A DNA stretch of 11,648 nucleotides from contig JAKLLP010000033.1 in NCBI GenBank assembly GCA_023150055.1, positions 1 to 11,648 on the forward strand, written 5' to 3'. Position numbers and translations under genes: made by a program. The notes beneath the pieces were generated by a model that was not told the origin of the DNA, ran no database searches, and saw only the letters and a list, made by a program, of their open reading frames with translations. This DNA is from Gammaproteobacteria bacterium (GTDB lineage Bacteria; Pseudomonadota; Gammaproteobacteria; Steroidobacterales; GCA-2729495). This document shows, in pieces, positions 7,136-11,648 of the stretch (positions are counted from its first letter, which is position 1; every line of letters starts with the position of its first letter).

Positions 7136-8000
7136 GCGCCGCCACCATCTCATCGAACATCAGCCGCAGATTGGTCCGCCAATGCACTGACTCGACACCG
7201 AGCAGAGCACAGGTCTCGCTGGAATCGAGCACGCTGAAAGCTGGCCGCTGTGCCGGCGCACCATACTCGCGGGTGGTCACCCGCTCGATCGGGGGCGCTT
7301 CTGGCAGCATGCCGCGGGCCGTGGCATCTTCCAGGATCGCCAGCGCAAACTCGAACCACGATGCCTGGCCCGCATCGGCATGGTGGAACATGCCGGCAAC
7401 GTCGTTCCGCTCCGCGAGGCGCCACAGGACGCCGGCGAGACTGGCAGCCCAGGTCGGGGATCCCACCTGGTCACCGACCACGCGCAGCGACTGGCCGGCG
7501 CGCGCCTTTTTCAGGATTGCCTGCACGAAACCCTCGCCCCACGCTGAATACAGCCAGGCCGAACGCACAATGACCGCCCGGGAACTCGCCCCGAGAACGG
7601 CCTCCTCTCCTTCCCGCTTGGAGCCGCCATAAGCACTCAGCGGCCCCGGGCGGTCGGAGGGCCGGTAAGGCGCGAGGGCGCGGCCGTCGAAGACGTAATC
7701 GGAGGAAACATGAATCAGCCTGATACCCCACCGGTCGCAGGCCCGGGCCAGGATACCCGGAGCCACCGCGTTGACGGCATATGCCTGCCGCGGCTCCCGC
7801 TCCGCCTGATCGACGGCGGTGTATGCGGCCGCATTCAGCACGACGGCGGGCCGTTCCGAAGCGAGGCAGGTTTCCACAGCCGTGCTGTCGGTGATGTCGA
7901 GTTCCGCGCGCGTCATGGCTCGCACCTGCGCACCGTCTGGTGCCCGCCGCAACAACTCGCCGCCCAGCTGACCGGCGGCTCCGGTAACCAGGACTTTCAT
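7128..8000 (-). CDS. rfbD: dTDP-4-dehydrorhamnose reductase
   Basis: RfbD (RmlD) reduces dTDP-4-keto-L-rhamnose to dTDP-L-rhamnose with NAD(P)H, the final step of the pathway. The 290-residue protein shows VTGAAGQLG (5-13) as the nucleotide-binding loop, LNAAAYTAVDQAE (55-67), the catalytic region HVSSDYVFDG (97-106), and the Tyr124/Lys128 pair in YGGSK. SAWLYS and VGDQVGSPTW follow, as usual. The length is typical (E. coli about 299). The start overlaps the rfbC stop by four bases (ATGA), with GGAG just upstream inside the end of rfbC. The stop lies within the beginning of rfbB. Every junction in this operon is an overlap, so the enzymes are likely made in balanced amounts. Confidence 0.96.
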   Translation of the reverse strand: MKVLVTGAAGQLGGELLRRAPDGAQVRAMTRAELDITDSTAVETCLASERPAVVLNAAAYTAVDQAEREPRQAYAVNAVAPGILARACDRWGIRLIHVSSDYVFDGRALAPYRPSDRPGPLSAYGGSKREGEEAVLGASSRAVIVRSAWLYSAWGEGFVQAILKKARAGQSLRVVGDQVGSPTWAASLAGVLWRLAERNDVAGMFHHADAGQASWFEFALAILEDATARGMLPEAPPIERVTTREYGAPAQRPAFSVLDSSETCALLGVESVHWRTNLRLMFDEMVAAHV

Positions 8001-8545
8001 CGCTCCAGTTCTGCGTCGGCCAGGGCGAGGCCCTGCCGGTCCTTCTGCGACAGCACCGGCTCCCGCCCTTCCGGCAGCGGCCAGTCGATGGCCAGGTGTG
8101 GGTCGCTCCAGAGAATGGTTCGCTCGCCGTCAGGGTGGTAATAGTCGGTGCACTTGTAAATGACGTCTGCCGTCTCGCTCAGTACCAGGAAGCCATGGGC
8201 AAGCCCCGGCGGCACCCACAGCATCCTCCGGTCAGCCGCTGAGAGGCGCAGGCCGAACCATCGGGCGAACGTCGGCGAGCCCGCGCGGAGGTCCACGACG
8301 ACATCGAACACATCGCCACTGCTGACGCGCACCAGCTTGCCCTGCGGCTTGCCCAGCTGGTAATGCAGACCACGCAGTACGCCGTGTACCGACCGGCTGT
8401 GGTTGTCCTGAACGAATGGTGCCTCGATGCCGAGGGCTGAGAACTCCCGGGCATTCCACGTCTCCATGAAAGAGCCGCGGTGGTCCTCGAACACGACGGG
8501 CTCGAGAACCTTGACCCCCGGGATCGGCGTATCGACTGCGCGCAT
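7997..8545 (-). CDS. rfbC: dTDP-4-dehydrorhamnose 3,5-epimerase
   Basis: RfbC (RmlC) epimerises C3 and C5 of dTDP-4-keto-6-deoxyglucose. The 182-residue cupin protein matches the normal length of about 180-185. It has FEDHRGSFMETW (19-30), NHSRSVHGVLRGLHYQ (48-63) with catalytic H61, K70, Y130 in VIYKCTDYYHP, and D169 in SQKDRQG. These correspond to the His-Asp dyad and Tyr known for Salmonella RmlC (about H63, D170, Y133). The ATG shares one base with the rfbA stop (TGATG), consistent with translational coupling. Confidence 0.97.
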   Translation of the reverse strand: MRAVDTPIPGVKVLEPVVFEDHRGSFMETWNAREFSALGIEAPFVQDNHSRSVHGVLRGLHYQLGKPQGKLVRVSSGDVFDVVVDLRAGSPTFARWFGLRLSAADRRMLWVPPGLAHGFLVLSETADVIYKCTDYYHPDGERTILWSDPHLAIDWPLPEGREPVLSQKDRQGLALADAELER

Positions 8546-9420
8546 CAGTCGCTTTCATGCAGCACGGACAGCAGATACTGGCCGTAGCCGCTGCTCGTCA
8601 ACGCGCCTGCCAGGCGTTCCAGCTGCTTTTCGTCGATAAACCCCATGCGGTAAGCGATTTCCTCCGGGCAGGAGATCTTCAGGCCCTGCCGCTCCTCGAC
8701 CAGCCGCACAAAGTTCGCGGCATCGAGCAACGACTCATGCGTTCCGGTATCGAGCCAGGCAAAGCCCCGGCCAAGACGTTCGACCTGCAACTCACCCCGA
8801 TCGAGGTAGTGACGGTTGACGTCGGTAATCTCGAGTTCACCCCTGGCCGAAGGCCGCAGCCCCCGGGTGATGGCGACGACGGAAGCGTCGTAGAAATAGA
8901 GCCCGGTCACCGCCATGCTCGACTTTGGCTTCGCCGGCTTCTCCTCGATATCCGCCGGCTGACCCGACCGGTCAAAGGAGATCACTCCATAACGCTGCGG
9001 ATCGCGGACATTGAATCCGAAGATGGTGGCACCGGACGCGCCGGCTGCGCGTCCGAGGATCTCGCGAAAGCCCCGGCCGAAAAACAGGTTGTCCCCAAGC
9101 ACCAGCGCGACCCGGTGACTACCGATGAAATCCTCGGCGATCAGAAAGGCCTGCGCGATCCCGCCAGGCTGTGGCTGGACGGCGTACTCGATATTCAGGC
9201 CCCACTTAGCACCGTCGCCGAGCACCGCCTGAAACGACGGCTGATCATGCGGGGTGGTGATGACGAGGATGTCCCGGATTCCCGCGAGCATCAGGACCGA
9301 CAGCGGGTAGTAGATCATCGGCTTGTCGTAGACGGGCAGCAACTGCTTGCTGATCCGGTGCGTCAGCGGATGAAGGCGGGTCCCGGTTCCCCCGGCCAGA
9401 ATGATTCCGCGGCAGTTCAT
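8545..9420 (-). CDS. rfbA: Glucose-1-phosphate thymidylyltransferase
   Basis: RfbA (RmlA) joins glucose-1-phosphate and dTTP to make dTDP-glucose, the entry and usual control point of the rhamnose pathway (family members are inhibited by dTDP-rhamnose). The protein has the nucleotidyltransferase signature [16 protein letters not shown] (5-20) followed by [17 protein letters not shown] with Lys25, then VLGDNLFFG and a C-terminal [12 protein letters not shown] region with [13 protein letters not shown]. The start is set at the ATG at 9420: it gives 291 residues, the standard length, begins two residues before the signature, and has GGAGA at 9426-9430 with a 5-base spacer. A longer frame back to 9504 would add 28 residues with no family counterpart. 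This is the first gene of the operon; the promoter should lie in 9421-9659. Confidence 0.97.
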   Translation of the reverse strand: MNCRGIILAGGTGTRLHPLTHRISKQLLPVYDKPMIYYPLSVLMLAGIRDILVITTPHDQPSFQAVLGDGAKWGLNIEYAVQPQPGGIAQAFLIAEDFIGSHRVALVLGDNLFFGRGFREILGRAAGASGATIFGFNVRDPQRYGVISFDRSGQPADIEEKPAKPKSSMAVTGLYFYDASVVAITRGLRPSARGELEITDVNRHYLDRGELQVERLGRGFAWLDTGTHESLLDAANFVRLVEERQGLKISCPEEIAYRMGFIDEKQLERLAGALTSSGYGQYLLSVLHESD

Positions 9421-9425
9421 GCAAA

Positions 9426-9430
9426 TCTCC
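9426..9430 (-). promoter_or_regulatory. Ribosome binding site deciding the rfbA start
   Basis: On the minus strand this reads GGAGA, five bases before the ATG at 9420. It is the best ribosome binding site of the operon and supports the 291-residue RfbA rather than the 28-residue-longer version starting at 9504. Confidence 0.75.
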
Positions 9431-9512
9431 GCAACTTGACCCAAATGCTGCCAAGGATATCTGTGCCGACGCCATCTGGACACGGAAAGGCTACCAGATT
9501 GCATCGCACATC

Positions 9513-9530
9513 AAAGTTACAACCAACTTT
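9513..9530. repeat. Inverted repeat AAAGTT-N6-AACTTT in the divergent promoter region
   Basis: Two perfect 6-base arms are separated by 6 bases, giving a symmetric 18-base site in the most AT-rich part of the spacer. The spacing suits a dimeric regulator contacting one face of the helix. It could equally be a chance palindrome; there is no second copy that I noticed in the window. Confidence 0.4.
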
Positions 9531-9659
9531 TACCGCATAGATCTCTTCCATTTAGCAGGATGCCACTGACCCACCCCACTTGGTTCAGTAGGAAGAAGTC
9601 ATCTGCAGCACAACGCCCGCCCTGCTGTTTTGTCAGCTATATGCGACGCTCCGTCGCCC

Positions 9660-11099
9660 ATGAATATTGTTTTCATCATGACTGACACGCAGACCAAGGC
9701 CATGGTCGGCGCGTACGGTCACCCCCAGATGGATACGCCAAACCTGGACCGACTTGCCCGGGAAGGCATCCGTTTCGAGCGAGCCTACACCACCTCACCG
9801 CTCTGCACATCGGCGCGCAGCGCGCTCTTCACGGGACTTCACTCCCAGGTGAACGGCGCCTGGTGCAATCACATCGCACCCGGACGCGGGGTGGCCATGA
9901 TGGGCGAGATTTTCCGCTACTACGGCTACCGGGCCGGGTACACCGGCAAGTGGCATCTCGATGGAACCACATATGCCGGCACCGGCATTCCGGGCGGTGG
10001 ATTCGAGCCTGACTGGTGGTATGACGGCCTGCGGTATGTCCAGGACATCGGCCCTGAACGGTTCCAAGCGTACCGCTCGTGCCGGACACCGGCCGACTTG
10101 CGCAGGGCCGGGGTCGTCGAGGGCGATCTGTGGGGCCCTCGCGTCGCCGACCGCGCGATCGACTTCCTCGGCAGCGTCAAGGGCGAGCCGTTCGTCCTGG
10201 TCGTCTCGTTCGAGGAGCCGCATGCTCCAGCGCTGGCGCCGCCTGAATACTGGGAGCGCTTCGCCTCCATCGGTCTGCGCGCCCGCCCCAACCGCGCGGC
10301 ATCGACTGCCAGCAAGCCGCGGTTGATGCAGATACAGCGTGAAGAAAGGGGCGAATTGGGCACGCCCCCGCAAGGGCTGGTCTTTTTTCCCGAGTTCTTC
10401 GGGTGCAACAGCTTCATCGATCGGCAGATCGGGCGCGTGATTGATGCCGTCGATCAGCTCCACCCGGACGATACGACGATCATCTACACGACGGACCACG
10501 GCGATCTGCTCAACAGCCACGGACTCATCGGCAAAGGCCCGATGATGTACGAGGAATCGTGCAATATCCCGCTGATCATCCGTCGACCGGGAGGACCGCA
10601 AGGCGCGGTGAGCGACGCGCTGGCCAGTCATGTGGATCTCCTGCCCACCATGCTCGACCTCTGCGGGCTGGCCCAACCGCCAATCCTGCAGGGCCGTTCC
10701 CTGGGGCCCGTGCTTGTCGATCCAACCGCGAGGGTTCGCGACTACACGCTGCTCGAATTTCATCGTTACGCAATAAACAACGACAGCTTCGGCGAGTTTT
10801 ATCCCGTTCGATGCGTGGTCGACACCCAATACAAACTGGTCATCAACCTGTTCGAGACGGACGAGCTGTATGACCTGCGCAACGATCCGTACGAGATGAA
10901 CAACTGTCTCGGCGACCCGAGGCTCGCCGATGCGCGCGACCGGTTGCACGATTGGCTGCTCGCCGAAATGGACCGGATTCGCGACCCGTTCCGCAGCTTT
11001 CGCTGGGGGAACAGGCCCTGGCGGCAGGCAAGAGAGCAGTTTTATTTCGGCGGCGCCAATCGCGAGCGCCCCCCGGGTTTTCCCTTTTTCACCGATTGA
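9660..11099 (+). CDS. YidJ-like type I sulfatase with noncanonical CTSAR active-site motif
   Basis: Type I sulfatases hydrolyse sulfate esters using a formylglycine made from Cys or Ser. This 479-residue protein follows E. coli YidJ (as recalled) almost end to end: NIVFIMTDTQ at the start (D9 metal ligand), SPLCTSARSALFTG (46-59) with candidate formylglycine C49 and R53, YTGKWHLDG (94-102; K97, H99), SFEEPHAP with H188, YTTDHGDLLNSHGLIGKGPMMY (D279, H280, K292), and the C-terminal SFGEFYPVRC, DELYDLRNDP and RDPFRSFRW segments. In YidJ the active-site motif is CTPAR; here Pro is replaced by Ser (codon TCG at 9810-9812). That may weaken recognition by the formylglycine-generating enzyme. There is no signal peptide, so the enzyme appears cytoplasmic, like YidJ. 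I chose ATG 9660 over TTG 9630 because it starts exactly at the family N-terminus; neither has a clear ribosome binding site. In this locus it may remove or recycle sulfate from the same glycan. Confidence 0.92.
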   Translation: MNIVFIMTDTQTKAMVGAYGHPQMDTPNLDRLAREGIRFERAYTTSPLCTSARSALFTGLHSQVNGAWCNHIAPGRGVAMMGEIFRYYGYRAGYTGKWHLDGTTYAGTGIPGGGFEPDWWYDGLRYVQDIGPERFQAYRSCRTPADLRRAGVVEGDLWGPRVADRAIDFLGSVKGEPFVLVVSFEEPHAPALAPPEYWERFASIGLRARPNRAASTASKPRLMQIQREERGELGTPPQGLVFFPEFFGCNSFIDRQIGRVIDAVDQLHPDDTTIIYTTDHGDLLNSHGLIGKGPMMYEESCNIPLIIRRPGGPQGAVSDALASHVDLLPTMLDLCGLAQPPILQGRSLGPVLVDPTARVRDYTLLEFHRYAINNDSFGEFYPVRCVVDTQYKLVINLFETDELYDLRNDPYEMNNCLGDPRLADARDRLHDWLLAEMDRIRDPFRSFRWGNRPWRQAREQFYFGGANRERPPGFPFFTD

Positions 11100-11167
11100 C
11101 TGCCCACCGCCACTCCAGTGGGCGGCACGTGACCTGACTCACAACCCTGGTGCCACGCCCCAGCACC

Positions 11168-11189
11168 CCCGGGAAGAGCGCCCGGGTTT
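11168..11189 (+). terminator. Possible weak terminator after the sulfatase gene
   Basis: CCCGGG at 11168-11173 and again at 11181-11186 can pair as a 6-bp GC stem with a 7-base loop (AAGAGCG), followed by only three T residues. It lies about 70 bases beyond the sulfatase stop. The short T run makes it weak; an imperfect hairpin at 11110-11128 (CCGCCAC/GTGGGCGG with one bulge) lies closer to the stop but has no T run. Confidence 0.35.
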
Positions 11190-11209
11190 CCCCAGTGGCC
11201 ACTAGGGGG
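11190..11209. repeat. Near-perfect palindrome around AGTGGCCACT
   Basis: A 10-base perfect palindrome (11194-11203) is flanked by CCCC on the left and GGGGG on the right, with a single unpaired A. It lies in the spacer between the convergent sulfatase and third sulfotransferase genes, directly after the candidate terminator. It may be part of a bidirectional transcription end or a protein site; nothing decides between these. Confidence 0.35.
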
Positions 11210-11252
11210 ATGAAATCACTTCTCCGCCGCTTCTTCGGAAGATCGGCACGCG

Positions 11253-11648
11253 TCACACATTGAAACCCATCTGCCTCACGAATGCGACATCTGCAGGGTC
11301 AACCGCTCGCCAGTCATGTTTGTTGTAGCGACCGACCGAGGTCGGCGTTCGAACAAGACGGGCCAAGGCCGCGAGTTTTTCCGGCGCTGCTTCAATCCCG
11401 GCGAATTCCAGCATCCGCCTTGTCGATTCCAGCGGATTTTCGCAGAACGAATCGTGGCGCAGGAACAGGAATCGCTCGCCCAGCTGGGCCCCAAGACGAA
11501 GGATACGTTCATGAGCAACTCGCCAGAACTTCAGCGAGTAATAGGGCGTCAGCTCCCATCCGTGCCCCAGGAGGTGATCCCCCCAGAAAACCAGCTGGTT
11601 CTGATTGTCGCTGTAAGCCATATCGAGGCCGTTACGAGCAACGTGTAT
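11253..11648 (-). CDS. Sulfotransferase (Sulfotransfer_1/3 type), C-terminal part, cut by right edge
   Basis: The frame is open from the right edge to a TGA at 11253-11255, giving about 131 residues; the N-terminal half with the 5'-phosphosulfate loop is outside the window. The first visible residues, IHVARNGLDMAYS, match the 3'-phosphate-binding segment (IHVxRxxxDxxxS) of PAPS-dependent sulfotransferases. FLFLRHDSFCENPLESTRRMLEFAGI corresponds to the R-Y-E-D-L-x-x-x-P segment and following helix, and TSVGRYNKHDWRAVDP to the family's C-terminal G-R-Y/W region. An internal ATG at 11621 is not the start, because the motif begins before it. This subfamily differs from the two HIPKTGG-type enzymes to the left, so the locus uses at least two sulfotransferase lineages. 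It converges on the sulfatase gene with a 153-base gap. The acceptor is unknown. Confidence 0.8.
   Translation of the reverse strand: MHVARNGLDMAYSDNQNQLVFWGDHLLGHGWELTPYYSLKFWRVAHERILRLGAQLGERFLFLRHDSFCENPLESTRRMLEFAGIEAAPEKLAALARLVRTPTSVGRYNKHDWRAVDPADVAFVRQMGFNV

Larger units (their letters stand above)
9421..9659. promoter_or_regulatory. Divergent control region between rfbA and the sulfatase gene
   Basis: This 239-base gap separates two divergent genes and must hold the promoter of the rfbA-C-D-B-sulfotransferase operon and probably that of the sulfatase. It is AT-richer than its surroundings, especially 9495-9555. No strong sigma-70 pair can be named on either strand; on the minus strand TTGGTT followed 17 bases later by TGCAAT is the best candidate and is weak. 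A perfect inverted repeat lies at 9513-9530 and overlaps that candidate, which would suit an operator. Confidence 0.5.

Noticed and set aside
8557..9540. Plus-strand open frame (327 codons) opposite rfbA
   Set aside because: RfbA is unmistakable on the minus strand with its ribosome binding site and motifs; the opposite frame has none.
9630..9659. TTG start for the sulfatase, adding ten residues
   Set aside because: No ribosome binding site precedes it, and the family begins right at MNIVFIMTDTQ, encoded from the ATG at 9660.
9795..10949. Minus-strand open frame (384 codons) opposite the sulfatase
   Set aside because: The sulfatase aligns with YidJ along its length on the plus strand; the antisense frame is low-information and lacks a credible start.
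1..11648. CRISPR arrays, tRNA or rRNA genes, transposases, phage genes
   Set aside because: I looked on both strands and saw no regularly spaced repeats, no tRNA-like cloverleaf, and no recombinase or transposase motifs.

Overview
The window looks like a GC-rich gammaproteobacterial chromosome fragment. The left end carries purM and purN overlapping by four bases, with a divergent signal-peptide gene of the DUF2066 type upstream. I recall this arrangement from pseudomonads and relatives. No species can be named from the sequence alone.

Layout. Positions 1-2032 are housekeeping: the start of the DUF2066 gene on the minus strand, then purM-purN on the plus strand. From about 2033 the content changes to surface-glycan genes of lower GC. 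Plus strand: a TPR-like/radical SAM/SPASM protein (2305-3555), a family 2 sulfotransferase (3733-4359) and a GT61-type glycosyltransferase (4368-5225). Minus strand, facing them: a compact operon read from 9420 to 5270 in the order rfbA-rfbC-rfbD-rfbB and then a second family 2 sulfotransferase. The four rfb genes overlap end to end and form a complete dTDP-L-rhamnose pathway. A YidJ-like sulfatase (9660-11099, plus) is divergent from rfbA. The right edge cuts a third sulfotransferase of a different subfamily (minus).

Together the genes suggest a locus that makes, sulfates and possibly edits a rhamnose-containing surface polysaccharide. The rfb genes supply dTDP-rhamnose, the GT61 protein would transfer a sugar, three PAPS-dependent sulfotransferases would add sulfate, and the sulfatase could remove it. 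The radical SAM protein is of unknown function. No PAPS synthesis genes, polymerase or export genes lie inside the window.

Two sequence-level oddities stand out. PurN is in frame but lacks exactly 12 residues where the family has its catalytic Asn and His (the NIHPSLLP segment). The sulfatase has CTSAR where the formylglycine motif normally has Pro (CTPAR in E. coli YidJ, as recalled).
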